64,000 nucleotides of DNA from NCBI RefSeq assembly GCF_036634195.1, contig NZ_JAZIFY010000001.1, forward strand, positions 4,722,501 through 4,786,500, in the 5' to 3' direction. The number at the start of each line of letters is the position of its first letter. Positions within the stretch are counted from its first letter, which is position 1. Positions 1 to 8,430 of the stretch are shown here, piece after piece. The notes below the pieces were generated by a model. The model made no database searches. It was not told where the DNA came from and saw only the letters and a program-made list of their open reading frames with translations. The DNA is from Streptomyces sp. P9-A4 (GTDB lineage Bacteria > Actinomycetota > Actinomycetes > Streptomycetales > Streptomycetaceae). Made by a program: the position numbers and the translations under genes.

Positions 1-447
1 CCGATCCTGCCGCAGGCCAACTCCGGCACGCGTCAGTTCTTCCTCTCCTCCATCGGCGTGACCACCCCGGGCACCTGCGTCCAGCAGGGCGTCCAGGAGA
101 ACGACGGCACCGTCCTCGACAGCGCCGGTGACATCGCGCCCTACTCCGTCGCCCAGTACACGGCGCAGGAGAAGGCCGTCGTCACGGACCGCCGCGGCGC
201 CGCCGTGCTCGGCTCCGTCGCCGGTGTCGCCCCGCGCAACACCGACAAGACGCTGAACCCGCTCTTCAGCATCAAGCGCGACGTCTACAACGTCGTCCCG
301 ACGGCGAAGCTCACCAACGCCACGATCGCCCAGACGTTCGTCGGCTCGGCCTCCAAGGTCTGCGCCGCCGGCACCACGATCACCAACTACGGCTTCGGCA
401 CCCTCGGCGCCGACTGCGGCACCACCACCCTCAAGGGCGAGCGCTGA
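1..447 (+). CDS. PstS-like substrate-binding protein, C-terminal part
   Basis: Only the last 148 codons are present; the frame is open at the left edge and ends with TGA. The segment reads like the second lobe of a phosphate-type periplasmic binding protein: it has an SGTRQFF motif near the edge, an IAPYSVAQY stretch, and two C-terminal cysteines (KVCAAG, ADCGTT) that could form a disulfide. In Gram-positives such proteins are surface-exposed and hand substrate to an ABC importer. The next three genes run in the same direction (Ig-like wall protein, sortase-like protein, PstB-like ATPase), so this is probably the first visible gene of an operon. The substrate is inferred from family resemblance only. 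The N-terminus, and so any signal peptide or fusion, cannot be seen. Confidence 0.7.
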   Translation, partial: PILPQANSGTRQFFLSSIGVTTPGTCVQQGVQENDGTVLDSAGDIAPYSVAQYTAQEKAVVTDRRGAAVLGSVAGVAPRNTDKTLNPLFSIKRDVYNVVPTAKLTNATIAQTFVGSASKVCAAGTTITNYGFGTLGADCGTTTLKGER

Positions 448-584
448 TCACCAGGCTCCCCTGACCGCACACCGGCCGGGCACCCTCGGGTGCCCGGCCC
501 CCCGGCGTATCCCGCAGCAGCGATCACCACGAACCGTCACCGGTCACCACCCGGCCCCGCCCCGCCTCGGAGGAACTCCACCCC

Positions 585-1814
585 ATGAACCCGGTCGCAC
601 CCCTCAGATCACCCGTGGCCATGCTCACGGCGCTCGCCCTCCTCTGCGGCACGCTGGCGATCGTCCTGGCCATGTCCACGCCCGCCTCCGCCCTCACCCG
701 GCACGGCACCTTCACGCTCACCCCCGCCTCCGGCACCCTCGCGGCCGGGCCGGTCTCGCTCACCGCCGCCGGCCCCTGCCCCACGCCCGCCGATGCCGCG
801 AAGCCGTACGTCAAGGGCGTCCTCGCCCTCGTCAACCCCGGCGACCCGACCCTCACCGCCCCCATCGCCGAGGTCGTGCCCGGCGGCCCGCTCGGCACCA
901 CCCCGATATCCGGCACCCTCGGCGCCTCCGGCGCCGGCTTCGGCACCCTCCAGGAGCGGCTGCGCGAGATCGTGCCCTCCGGGCCCATGGACGGCCGGTA
1001 CGAGCTGCGGCTCTTCTGCGAGACGGCGGACGCGGAGACGCGGGCCGAGTACTTCTCCCAGCTGATCGAGGTCACCGGGGACGACTGGGCGGCCGTCGGC
1101 CAGCAGGCGACCAACCTGACGGTCTCCACCGACAGCGCCCTCCCGCCCGCCGGCCGCCCCTACCCGGTCCGGGCCGAGGTCCAGCCGGCGAGCGCGGCCG
1201 GTACGGTCACCTTCCTCACCCTCGACAGCAACGGCGAGCCCGTGGAGCTGGGGACGAAGGAACTCGTCGACGGCAAGGCGGAGGTGACCGCCACCATGCC
1301 CGACACCGTCAACCTGGACATGGCGGTCCTGGCGCAGTTCACGCCGGCCGACCCCGCCGCGTACACCGCCGCCTCGTACCTCGCCGTGTTCACCGCGGGC
1401 CCGGCCACCACCCCGACCCCGACCGGCACCCCGACCGGCACACCGACCGGTGAGCCCACCCCCACCGGCACCCCGACGGGCGAGCCCACCGACGGGCCGA
1501 CGGACGGACCCACCGACGAGCCGACCGACGAGCCCACCCCCACGGACAGCACCGGCCCCACGCCGACCGCGACCGACTCCACCGGCGGCAGCGGCACCTC
1601 CGGCGGTACGGACACCTCGGGCGGCTCCGGCACCTCCGGCGGCGACAGCGGCTCCGGCTCCACCGGCGGCACCACCACCAACGGCGGCAACGGCTCCCTC
1701 GCCGCCACCGGCTCCACCGCCGCGTCCGCCGCCCTCGGCTCGCTCGCGCTCTGCCTCCTCGGCGCGGCGGCCGTCATCCAGACCCGCCGCCGCAAGGGCG
1801 GCGCCCGCCCGTGA
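585..1814 (+). CDS. Secreted Ig-like protein with LAATG wall-sorting signal
   Basis: A 409-residue surface protein. Residues 1-36 form a signal peptide (hydrophobic core, then ASA). Two beta-rich regions follow; the second, at about 180-270, resembles a bacterial Ig-like fold (AGTVTFLTLD). Residues 275-370 are a low-complexity spacer of TPTGTPTGEPTDGPTD repeats and then Gly/Ser-rich sequence, suited to span the peptidoglycan. The C-terminus has LAATG at 372-376, a hydrophobic segment and an RRRKGG tail. This is the LAxTG type of sorting signal used by class E sortases in Streptomyces. It overlaps the sortase-like gene by 4 nt (GTGA), implying translational coupling. The ATG is preceded by GGAGG. 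The ligand is unknown. Confidence 0.85.
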   Translation: MNPVAPLRSPVAMLTALALLCGTLAIVLAMSTPASALTRHGTFTLTPASGTLAAGPVSLTAAGPCPTPADAAKPYVKGVLALVNPGDPTLTAPIAEVVPGGPLGTTPISGTLGASGAGFGTLQERLREIVPSGPMDGRYELRLFCETADAETRAEYFSQLIEVTGDDWAAVGQQATNLTVSTDSALPPAGRPYPVRAEVQPASAAGTVTFLTLDSNGEPVELGTKELVDGKAEVTATMPDTVNLDMAVLAQFTPADPAAYTAASYLAVFTAGPATTPTPTGTPTGTPTGEPTPTGTPTGEPTDGPTDGPTDEPTDEPTPTDSTGPTPTATDSTGGSGTSGGTDTSGGSGTSGGDSGSGSTGGTTTNGGNGSLAATGSTAASAALGSLALCLLGAAAVIQTRRRKGGARP

Positions 1815-2686
1815 CGACCGCACCGCCACCCACCGCCCCCCGCGCCGGGCTCGCCCTGGCCGGGGCGGCGCTGTCCGTGCTCGCGGCGCTGCTCATCGGC
1901 TTCGCCGCCAACCTCACCGTCCTCGGCCACCTCCAGCACGCCCGCGACCAGTCCACCGCCTACGACGAACTGCGCGAGCAACTCGCCCTCGGCACCGCCC
2001 CGGTGGGGCAGCTCACCTACGACGGCAAGCCGCTCGTCCCCGGCGCCCCGGTGGCCCTGATCCGCATCCCCGCGCTCGGCCTGCGCGAGGTCGTCGCCGA
2101 GGGCACCACCTCCGAGGTCCTGATGTCGGGCCCCGGCCACCGCCGCGACACGGCCCTGCCCGGCCAGGCCGGGACCAGCGTCGTCATGGGCCGCAGATGG
2201 GGGTACGGCAGCCCCTTCAACGACGTGCACCGGCTGCCCGACGGCGCCCGCATCGAGGTCACCACAGGACAGGGCGAGGCCGTGTACGAGGTGACCGGCG
2301 TCCGCCACCCCGGCGACCCCAACCCGGCGGCCCTCGGCGCCGGCCAGGGACGGCTCACTCTGATGACCGCGAGCGGCGGCGCGTACACCCCCGAGGACGT
2401 CGTCCGCATCGACGCCAAGCTGCTCGGCACCGCGCGGCCCAGCCCGCCCCGGCCGCTGCGCCCCGGCTGGATCACGGCGGCCGAGAAGCCCCTCGCGGGC
2501 GACCCCGACGCCTGGCCGGGGATCTTCCTCGGCGCGCAGGCGCTGCTCCTCGCCGCCCTGCTCGCCGTGTTCGCCCGCCGCCGCTGGGGCGCCCGGCAGG
2601 CCTGGGTCACCGCCGTGCCCGTCCTCGTCGCCCTCGGCGTCCTCGTCTCCGGCGAGCTGACCCGTCTCCTCCCCAACCTCCTCTGA
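1811..2686 (+). CDS. Sortase-fold membrane protein lacking the catalytic Cys and His
   Basis: A 291-residue protein with an N-terminal membrane segment (about 13-38), an extracellular sortase-like beta-barrel (about 75-205) and two C-terminal membrane helices (about 236-256 and 264-284). Sortase landmarks are recognisable: IRIPALGL, GPGH...ALPGQAG, and a beta-strand that would carry the active Cys. The position of the conserved His reads VVMGRR (Arg128 where active enzymes have His), and the position of the TLxTC Cys reads LTLMTASGG (Ala187). The catalytic dyad is therefore absent and transpeptidation is unlikely. The gene starts with GTG, overlaps the LAATG protein gene by 4 nt and precedes a PstB-like ATPase. 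A binding or scaffold role for the neighbouring surface proteins is inference. Confidence 0.8.
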   Translation: MTTAPPPTAPRAGLALAGAALSVLAALLIGFAANLTVLGHLQHARDQSTAYDELREQLALGTAPVGQLTYDGKPLVPGAPVALIRIPALGLREVVAEGTTSEVLMSGPGHRRDTALPGQAGTSVVMGRRWGYGSPFNDVHRLPDGARIEVTTGQGEAVYEVTGVRHPGDPNPAALGAGQGRLTLMTASGGAYTPEDVVRIDAKLLGTARPSPPRPLRPGWITAAEKPLAGDPDAWPGIFLGAQALLLAALLAVFARRRWGARQAWVTAVPVLVALGVLVSGELTRLLPNLL

Positions 2687-2705
2687 CCGCTGTGGAGTCC
2701 ACACC

Positions 2706-3548
2706 GTGACCGATCTCGCCGACACCGTCACCCTGCCGCCCGTGCCGGGCACCGGACCGGCGGCCCCGTCCCGGGCCGCCGCCCTCGAAGCCGAGGCCGT
2801 CTCCGCCTGGTTCGGCGACCGCAAAGTCCTCGACCGGGTCTCCCTCGCCATGCCCGCCCGCGAGGTCACCGCCCTCATCGGCCCCTCGGGCTGCGGCAAG
2901 TCGACCTTCCTGCGCATCCTCAACCGGATGCACGAACTCACCGGCACCGCCTCGCTCGCCGGCCGGGTCCTTCTCGACGGCGCCGACATCTACGACCGGG
3001 GCCGCCGCATCACCCACGCCCGCCGCGAGATCGGCATGGTCTTCCAGAAGCCCAACCCGTTCCCCGCCATGTCGCTGTACGAGAACGTCCTCGCCGGCCT
3101 GAAACTCGGCGGCATCCGCGCGGGCAAGGAGGCCAAGGACGACCTCGTCGAGGAGTGCCTCACCAAGGCCGGACTCTGGCGCGAGGTGAGGGACCGGCTG
3201 CGGCAGCCCGGCGGGGCGCTCTCCGGCGGCCAGCAGCAGCGGCTCTGCATCGCCCGCTCGCTCGCCGTCCGCCCCCGGGTGCTGCTCATGGACGAGCCCT
3301 GCTCGGCCCTCGACCCGACCTCCACCCGGCGCGTCGAGGAGACCATCGCCGAGCTGAAGTCCGAGGTCACCGTCGTCATCGTCACCCACAACATGCAGCA
3401 GGCGGCCCGGGTCTCCGACTCCTGCGCCTTCTTCCTCGCCGAACAGGGCACCCCCGGCGTGATCGTCGAACACGGGCCCACGGAGACCGTGTTCGGCTCC
3501 CCGGTCGACCCGCGCACCGCCGACTACGTCAACGGCCGCTTCGGCTGA
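2706..3548 (+). CDS. PstB-like phosphate ABC transporter ATP-binding protein
   Basis: A 280-residue ABC ATPase closest in pattern to PstB. It has Walker A GPSGCGKST, Q-loop GMVFQKPNPFP (typical of PstB), signature LSGGQQQRLCIARSLA, Walker B VLLMDEPCSALDP and the H-loop THN. Length is slightly above typical PstB because of a 30-residue Ala/Pro-rich N-terminal extension. It is the last gene of the operon with the binding protein, LAATG protein and sortase-like protein. No PstC or PstA permease lies between these genes, so it either serves permeases encoded elsewhere or works in an unusual complex. The GTG start lies 19 nt after the previous stop. Expected location: cytoplasmic face of the membrane. 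Confidence 0.85.
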   Translation: MTDLADTVTLPPVPGTGPAAPSRAAALEAEAVSAWFGDRKVLDRVSLAMPAREVTALIGPSGCGKSTFLRILNRMHELTGTASLAGRVLLDGADIYDRGRRITHARREIGMVFQKPNPFPAMSLYENVLAGLKLGGIRAGKEAKDDLVEECLTKAGLWREVRDRLRQPGGALSGGQQQRLCIARSLAVRPRVLLMDEPCSALDPTSTRRVEETIAELKSEVTVVIVTHNMQQAARVSDSCAFFLAEQGTPGVIVEHGPTETVFGSPVDPRTADYVNGRFG

Positions 3549-3554
3549 CCCTGT

Positions 3555-4736
3555 TCAGGGCGCCCCGTCCCACACCAGGAGCATGTGGCCGCCCAGCCAC
3601 GCCGAGGAGAGCGCCGCCCCCGTGAGCACGAGGGCGGCGGCCGGCCGCCGGGCCCGGACGATCCCCGACGCGAGCGGCAGCAGCAGCGGGAAGCCCGGCA
3701 GCAGGAAGCGGGCCCGGGGGAACCACACCCCGCCGCTGCCGAGCACCACCAGCAGCAGCACCCCCGTGAACACCAGCAGCGGCAGCGGCTGCCGGTCGGC
3801 GAGACAGCACAGGAAGAGCCCGGCCGAGAGCAGCAGCACCACCGACACGACGGACAGGAAGAACGGCTCGTACTGGGTGTAGACCAGGTACTTGCGCAGC
3901 GCCCGCAGGGTCATCGCGCCGCCGTCCCACTGGTTCCCCCACAGCCGCTGCACCTCGAAGTAGCCGTCCCAGCGCCCCCGTACGAGCCCCACCCAGCCGA
4001 CGTACCCGAGCCAGCCCAGCGGGGCGACGAGGGCGGCGGCCAGGGCGCGGCCCTCGCCACGCCGGGCGGCGAGCAGCCCCGCCGCGGACACCGCCGCCGC
4101 CACCGCGAGCCCCGTCGGCCGGGTGAGCCCGGCGGCGACCGCGAGCCCCGCCGCCCACGCCCAGCGCCCGTCGAGCACCGCGAACAGCGCCCAGGCGGCG
4201 AGCGCCGTGAACAGCGACTCCGTGTAGGCCGTCCACTGCACCGCGGCCACCGGCGAGGCACCCCACAGGACCACGAGGACCGTGCCCGTACGGCGTCCCC
4301 GCAGCCGGTCGCCGACCGCGAAGATCCCCCAGGCGGCGGCCAGCGAGCAGACCACGGCCAGCCCGAGCGCGAGCGCGGCACGGGAGCCGGGGAGCACCGC
4401 CGACAGCGCCCGGACCAGCCCGGGGAAGAGCGGGAAGAACGCCAGGTTCCGGGGGTACGAGGGCTCCGCCGTGTATCCGTGACCCGCGATGTCCAGGTAC
4501 CAGAGCGAGTCCCAGGACCCGGCGAGCAGCGGCAGCAGCCCGTGCCCCTTCAGATGCGCCCAGCGGGTGAGCACCGCGAGGCCCAGCAGCCGTACCGCCA
4601 GATACCCGAGCAGCGCGGGGGCGGCGTGCCGCAGCGCGCCGAACCGGGGGGCCGGGCGGGCGGACCGTGCGGACCGGCCCGGGGCGGGTCCGGGGGTACG
4701 GGTGGCGGGCACGGACGGCAGGGGGGTGACGGACAC
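3555..4736 (-). CDS. PIG-V-like membrane mannosyltransferase
   Basis: A 393-residue polytopic protein with about nine to ten hydrophobic helices. The N-terminal half contains WDSLWYLDIAGHGY, the hallmark WD-x-x-WY...GY signature of the PIG-V / GPI-mannosyltransferase-2 family. RNLAFFPLFPGLVR follows, as is usual in bacterial members. These enzymes transfer a sugar, probably mannose, from a polyprenyl-phosphate donor on the outer side of the membrane; the acceptor here is unknown. The gene is convergent with the PstB-like gene, 6 nt away, and stands alone on its strand. It starts with GTG and has only a weak ribosome-binding site, so the N-terminus, a Pro/Arg/Ser-rich cytoplasmic tail, is uncertain. 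Confidence 0.75.
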   Translation of the reverse strand: MSVTPLPSVPATRTPGPAPGRSARSARPAPRFGALRHAAPALLGYLAVRLLGLAVLTRWAHLKGHGLLPLLAGSWDSLWYLDIAGHGYTAEPSYPRNLAFFPLFPGLVRALSAVLPGSRAALALGLAVVCSLAAAWGIFAVGDRLRGRRTGTVLVVLWGASPVAAVQWTAYTESLFTALAAWALFAVLDGRWAWAAGLAVAAGLTRPTGLAVAAAVSAAGLLAARRGEGRALAAALVAPLGWLGYVGWVGLVRGRWDGYFEVQRLWGNQWDGGAMTLRALRKYLVYTQYEPFFLSVVSVVLLLSAGLFLCCLADRQPLPLLVFTGVLLLVVLGSGGVWFPRARFLLPGFPLLLPLASGIVRARRPAAALVLTGAALSSAWLGGHMLLVWDGAP

Positions 4737-4848
4737 CGGGTCACCCTGGCGTGCGCCCCCGGCGTGCGGGCCCCGTCTTACGTCACGTGCCGTACGGGGT
4801 TCACCCGGACGGGCGAAGGAAGGGGACGGGACCGCGGAGAACGCGAAA

Positions 4849-4880
4849 GGGCCGGTACGGAATCGCTTCCGTACCGGCCC
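4849..4880. terminator. Strong hairpin terminator, phosphomutase gene end
   Basis: A perfect 14-bp stem (GGGCCGGTACGGAA and its complement) with a TCGC loop. It lies 21 nt downstream of the phosphomutase stop on the minus strand. There is no T-run, as is common in Streptomyces terminators. Confidence 0.8.
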
Positions 4881-4901
4881 CCTCGCTCGCGCTTCGGCGG
4901 G

Positions 4902-6554
4902 TCAGAGCCCCGCCGCCGCCGAGAGGTCCCGCTTGATCGCGACCAGCAGCTCCGAGGCCTTCGCGCGGGCCGGCGCGAGGTCGACCGCCGCGGCGACCGG
5001 CACCTCGACCTCCAGGTAGCACTTCAGCTTGGGCTCCGTACCGCTCGGGCGGACGATCACCCGGGCCTTGTACGCGCCCTCCAGGTGGTAGCGCAGCCCG
5101 TCCGTGGGCGGCAGCGACTCGGTGCCCTTCGTCAGGTCCTCCGCCGAGACCACCGTCAGACCGGCCAGCGACACCGGCGGGCGCTCGCGCAGCGCCGCCA
5201 TGGCGTTCGCGATGACGCTCAGGTCCTCGACCCGCACCGACAGCTGGTCCGTGGCGTGCAGTCCGTGCGCCACCGCCAGGTCGTCGAGGAGGTCCGTCAG
5301 CGTCCGGCCCTGCTCCTTGAGCACCGAGGCCAGCTCGGTGACGAGCAGCGCCGCCGTGATGCCGTCCTTGTCGCGGACGCCCTCGGGGTCGACGCAGTAG
5401 CCGAGCGCCTCCTCGTAGCCGTACCGCAGGCCGTCGACACGGGCGATCCACTTGAAGCCGGTCAGCGTCTCCTCGTAGCCGACGCCCGCGGCCTGTGCGA
5501 TCCGGCCGAGCAGCGAGGACGACACGATCGACTCGGCGAAGACGCCCGTGGCGCCCTTGTGCACCAGGTGCGCGGCGAGCAGCGCGCCCACCTCGTCGCC
5601 GCGGAGCATCCGCCAGCCGCCGGTGACCGAGGCGTCGGGCACGGCCACGGCGCAGCGGTCGGCGTCCGGGTCGTTGGCGATGACCAGGTCGGGGTCCACG
5701 GCGCGGGCGGCCTCGAAGGCGAGGTCCATGGCGCCCGGCTCCTCCGGGTTGGGGAAGGCGACCGTCGGGAAGGCGGGGTCGGGCTCGGCCTGCGCGGCGA
5801 CCAGCGCGGGCGGCGGGAAGCCGGCGCGGGCGAAGGCGGCGGTCAGGACGTCCTTGCCGACGCCGTGCATGGCCGTGTAGACGGTCCGCGCGGTGCGGGG
5901 GGAACCGGCGGTCAGGACGGCGTCCGTACGCTCCAGATAGGCGTCGAGGACCTCGTCGCCGAGGGTCTCCCAGCCGGTCTCGGGGCGGGGCACGTCGTGC
6001 AGCGAGCGGATCGCGTCGATCTCGGCGGCGATCTCCGCGTCGGCGGGCGGCACGATCTGCGAGCCGTCGCCCAGGTAGACCTTGTAACCGTTGTCGCGGG
6101 GCGGGTTGTGGCTCGCGGTCACCTCGACGCCGGCGACGGCACCCAGATGCCTTATGGCGTACGCCAGGACGGGCGTCGGCAGCGGGCGGGGGAGCAGCGC
6201 GGCGCGCAGCCCGGCGCCGGTCATCACGGCGGCGGTGTCGCGGGCGAAGTCGGCGGACTTGTAGCGGGCGTCGTAGCCGATGACGACCAGGCCGCCGTCC
6301 TGGCCCTTCGCCTTGAGGTACGCGGCGAGGCCGGCGGCGGCGCGGATGACGACGGAGCGGTTCATCCGCATGGGCCCGGCGCCGATCTCACCGCGGAGTC
6401 CGGCGGTGCCGAACTGGAGCGTGCCGGCGAAACGGGCGGCGAGGTCGTCGGTCGCGCCCGCCTCGATGAGCTTCGCGAGCTCCTCGCGGGTCTCGCTGTC
6501 GGGGTCCTCGGCGAGCCATGCCTGGGCCCGGGTGAGGAGATCGTCCTGCGTCAC
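4902..6554 (-). CDS. Phosphoglucomutase/phosphomannomutase family enzyme
   Basis: A 550-residue alpha-D-phosphohexomutase that interconverts hexose 1- and 6-phosphates in the cytoplasm, feeding nucleotide-sugar and glycogen synthesis. The four-domain pattern is complete. The phosphoserine loop reads TASHNPP, the metal-binding loop NDPDADRCA, the sugar-binding loop GDEVG with GVFAESIVSSSLL, and the C-terminal phosphate-binding loop RPSGTEPK. The GTG start at 6554 (VTQDDLL) is preferred: the frame extends further upstream but that sequence is not conserved-looking. Its neighbour upstream is purine nucleoside phosphorylase, so a role in pentose or hexose phosphate salvage is plausible. A 348-bp gap with a large inverted repeat separates the two, so they may not share a transcript. 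Confidence 0.92.
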   Translation of the reverse strand: MTQDDLLTRAQAWLAEDPDSETREELAKLIEAGATDDLAARFAGTLQFGTAGLRGEIGAGPMRMNRSVVIRAAAGLAAYLKAKGQDGGLVVIGYDARYKSADFARDTAAVMTGAGLRAALLPRPLPTPVLAYAIRHLGAVAGVEVTASHNPPRDNGYKVYLGDGSQIVPPADAEIAAEIDAIRSLHDVPRPETGWETLGDEVLDAYLERTDAVLTAGSPRTARTVYTAMHGVGKDVLTAAFARAGFPPPALVAAQAEPDPAFPTVAFPNPEEPGAMDLAFEAARAVDPDLVIANDPDADRCAVAVPDASVTGGWRMLRGDEVGALLAAHLVHKGATGVFAESIVSSSLLGRIAQAAGVGYEETLTGFKWIARVDGLRYGYEEALGYCVDPEGVRDKDGITAALLVTELASVLKEQGRTLTDLLDDLAVAHGLHATDQLSVRVEDLSVIANAMAALRERPPVSLAGLTVVSAEDLTKGTESLPPTDGLRYHLEGAYKARVIVRPSGTEPKLKCYLEVEVPVAAAVDLAPARAKASELLVAIKRDLSAAAGL

Positions 6555-6622
6555 GGTGTGCCTTTCGGGGTGGGCGGGCGGGAGGTTACGAACGGTGCGC
6601 CGCTGCGCGAAGCCTTTCCCCA

Positions 6623-6781
6623 CCCCTCCCCTTCCCGTAACCGGGGGCAGGCCCCCGGACCCCCCGTACGGCCTGCGGCCGTGCCCTCGAACGCCGGGCG
6701 GGCCGAAAATTCAGCCTCGTCGGCGTCCGAGGCGCGGGGTCCGGGGCGGAGACCCGGTTACGGGAAGGAGAGGGATGGGGG
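6623..6781. repeat. Large inverted-repeat element (about 159 bp) with nested palindrome
   Basis: This fills the gap between pnp and the phosphomutase gene. The outer arms read CTTCCCGTAACCGGG (6631-6645) and CCCGGTTACGGGAAG (about 6753-6767), flanked by further loosely matching C-rich and G-rich runs. Inside is a second dyad centred near 6708, CCTCGAACGCCG... against ...CGGCGTCCGAGG. The inner sequence resembles a repeat often seen between Streptomyces genes (an AACGCCGG...CAGCCTCG...CGGCGT type). It has no coding potential. It could act as a terminator or cruciform, or be a non-autonomous mobile element. Confidence 0.65.
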
Positions 6782-6902
6782 AGAAGCCCCGCGCAGCGGC
6801 AGGCCGGGGGTCAGGGGCCGACCGGCGGCCGGAGGCCGCCGCAGCGCTCCGAAGCCCGCTCGGCCCCTGGGGGCCGAGCGGTGCGAGGGGCGCCGGAGGA
6901 AC

Positions 6903-7706
6903 TCAGATCCGGTCCAGGACCCGCGTCAGCAGCTCGCCCATCCGCGCGGCCGAGTCCCGCCCCGCCTGCAGGACCTCCTCGTGGTTCAGCGGCTCGCCCG
7001 AGAGCCCCGCCGCCAGGTTGGTGACCAGGGAGATGCCGAGGACCTCCGCGCCGGCCTCGCGCGCGGCGATGGCCTCCAGGACGGTGGACATGCCGACGAG
7101 GTCGCCGCCCATGACGCGGACCATGTTGATCTCGGCCGGGGTCTCGTAGTGCGGGCCGGGGAACTGGACGTAGACGCCCTCCTCCAGCGTCTCGTCGACC
7201 TCCTTGCACAGCGCGCGCAGCCGCGGCGAGTACAGGTCGGTGAGGTCGACGAAGTTCGCGCCGACGATCGGCGAGGCGGCCGTCAGGTTGAGGTGGTCGC
7301 TGATGAGGACGGGCTGCCCGGGGCGCATGCCCTCGCGCAGGCCGCCGCAGCCGTTGGTGAGGATGACCGTCTTGCAGCCGGCGGCGACGGCCGTGCGGAC
7401 GCCGTGGGCGACGGAGGCGACGCCGCGGCCTTCGTAGAAGTGGGTGCGGCCGAGGAAGACCAGCGCGCGCTTCTCACCGATCTTGTACGAGCGGATCTTG
7501 CCGCCGTGGCCCTCGACGGCGGGCGGCGGGAAGCCGGGAAGGTCGGTGACGGGGAACTCGGCCTCGGGGGCACCGAGCGCGTCGACGGCGGGCGCCCAGC
7601 CCGAGCCCATGACCAGGGCGACGTCGTGGTTCTCGACTCCGGTCAGCTCGCGAAGACGTGCGGCAGCGGCCTCGGCGGCCTCGTACGGGGTGGCAGTTGC
7701 GTTCAC
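6903..7706 (-). CDS. Purine-nucleoside phosphorylase (PNP/MTAP family)
   Basis: A 267-residue trimeric-type purine nucleoside phosphorylase, cleaving (deoxy)inosine or guanosine with phosphate to base and (deoxy)ribose 1-phosphate in the cytoplasm. Family motifs include VMGSGWAP (phosphate loop), GRTHFYEGR (phosphate-binding His), [10 protein letters not shown], the [12 protein letters not shown] segment, and [16 protein letters not shown]. The residue that sets base preference lies in [11 protein letters not shown], consistent with 6-oxopurine enzymes. It starts with GTG after GGCGAGAGAG. The upstream neighbour is a gamma-glutamylcyclotransferase-like gene and a perfect 12-bp palindrome sits 82 bp upstream. 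The downstream phosphomutase could use the pentose phosphate product. Confidence 0.92.
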   Translation of the reverse strand: MNATATPYEAAEAAAARLRELTGVENHDVALVMGSGWAPAVDALGAPEAEFPVTDLPGFPPPAVEGHGGKIRSYKIGEKRALVFLGRTHFYEGRGVASVAHGVRTAVAAGCKTVILTNGCGGLREGMRPGQPVLISDHLNLTAASPIVGANFVDLTDLYSPRLRALCKEVDETLEEGVYVQFPGPHYETPAEINMVRVMGGDLVGMSTVLEAIAAREAGAEVLGISLVTNLAAGLSGEPLNHEEVLQAGRDSAARMGELLTRVLDRI

Positions 7707-7787
7707 TGACTCTCTCGCCTCGGGGAGGGTGGTCCGAGGTGCGCCCCGGACGGATTTGTTACGCGCAGAAGCGTAGCCGGAGAATGC

Positions 7788-7799
7788 CTACGCGCGTAG
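7788..7799. promoter_or_regulatory. Perfect palindrome CTACGCGCGTAG, candidate operator
   Basis: A perfect 12-bp dyad located 82 bp upstream of the pnp start. A second related sequence (TACGCGC...GCGTA) lies 20 bp nearer the gene. The symmetry and position suggest a dimeric-regulator site, but the regulator is not identified. Confidence 0.45.
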
Positions 7800-7874
7800 A
7801 TGACGATGCCGACGGACATGCGATCGTTGTCTTGTCGTTTCCGACGAACGGACGGGGCGACCGCCTCCGGCGGA

Positions 7875-8312
7875 TCAACAGGGCCGCTTGCGCAACTCCA
7901 TCACGTAGTCGTGCGGTGCGCCCGCCGACTCGGCCGCGTCGGCGACCTCGCCCAGGTACCGCGCGGAGGGCAGCCCGCCCTCGTAGGCGTTGAGCACGTA
8001 CACCCAGGCCGGCTCCTCGCCGTCCAGGGTGTGCACCCGGACCCGCATCCGGCGGTAGATGTCCAGGCCGACGCCCTCCCAGCGGTCCATGGACTCCTCG
8101 TCCATGGGCGCGATGTCGTACAGCGCGACGAAGACCTGCGACCGGGGGGCCTCCACGATGGTGGCCAGCGCCCCCTCCCAGCCCATCTGCTCGCCGCCGA
8201 AGGTGAGCCGCCAGCCGTTCAGCCAGCCGGTGCCGCGCAGCGGGGAGTGCGGTGCGCGGCGGCTCATCAGCCGCGCGTCGAGGTTGCCGGCGAAAGCGGC
8301 GTAGAGCGACAT
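7875..8312 (-). CDS. Gamma-glutamylcyclotransferase-like (AIG2/GGCT fold) protein
   Basis: A 145-residue protein starting at MSLYAAFAGNLD. The YxxFxGN-type opening is the substrate-binding loop of the GGCT fold. The rest (WRLTFGGE, ATIVEAPRSQVFVALYDI, then the acidic run MDEESMDRWEGVG) matches the fold's pattern, with a Glu in the ALYDIAPMDEE region where the family has its catalytic acid. These enzymes release 5-oxoproline from gamma-glutamyl peptides or amines; the real substrate is unknown. The frame extends further 5', but the upstream residues are Arg/Pro-rich noise, so the ATG at 8312 was chosen. pnp follows 168 bp downstream on the same strand. Confidence 0.75.
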   Translation of the reverse strand: MSLYAAFAGNLDARLMSRRAPHSPLRGTGWLNGWRLTFGGEQMGWEGALATIVEAPRSQVFVALYDIAPMDEESMDRWEGVGLDIYRRMRVRVHTLDGEEPAWVYVLNAYEGGLPSARYLGEVADAAESAGAPHDYVMELRKRPC

Positions 8313-8430
8313 GGGACCGAGGGTACGGGAGGGGGCGGGGTGTCCGGCGAACTCCGAGGTGGCGGCCGTGGGGTACGCCCGCGGGGCGCCGCGCACCCCT
8401 TCGGAGGCCCCGGCGTGAGACCGCGCCGGG

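Noticed and set aside
6555..6902. Possible small gene in the pnp-phosphomutase gap
   Set aside because: The gap shows no frame with codon-position bias; it is taken up by the inverted-repeat element.
3585..7709. Very long rightward open frame (over 1300 codons)
   Set aside because: It is the antisense shadow of the glycosyltransferase, phosphomutase and pnp genes. Composition is Arg/Gly/Pro-rich without codon-position bias of its own, and it crosses terminators.
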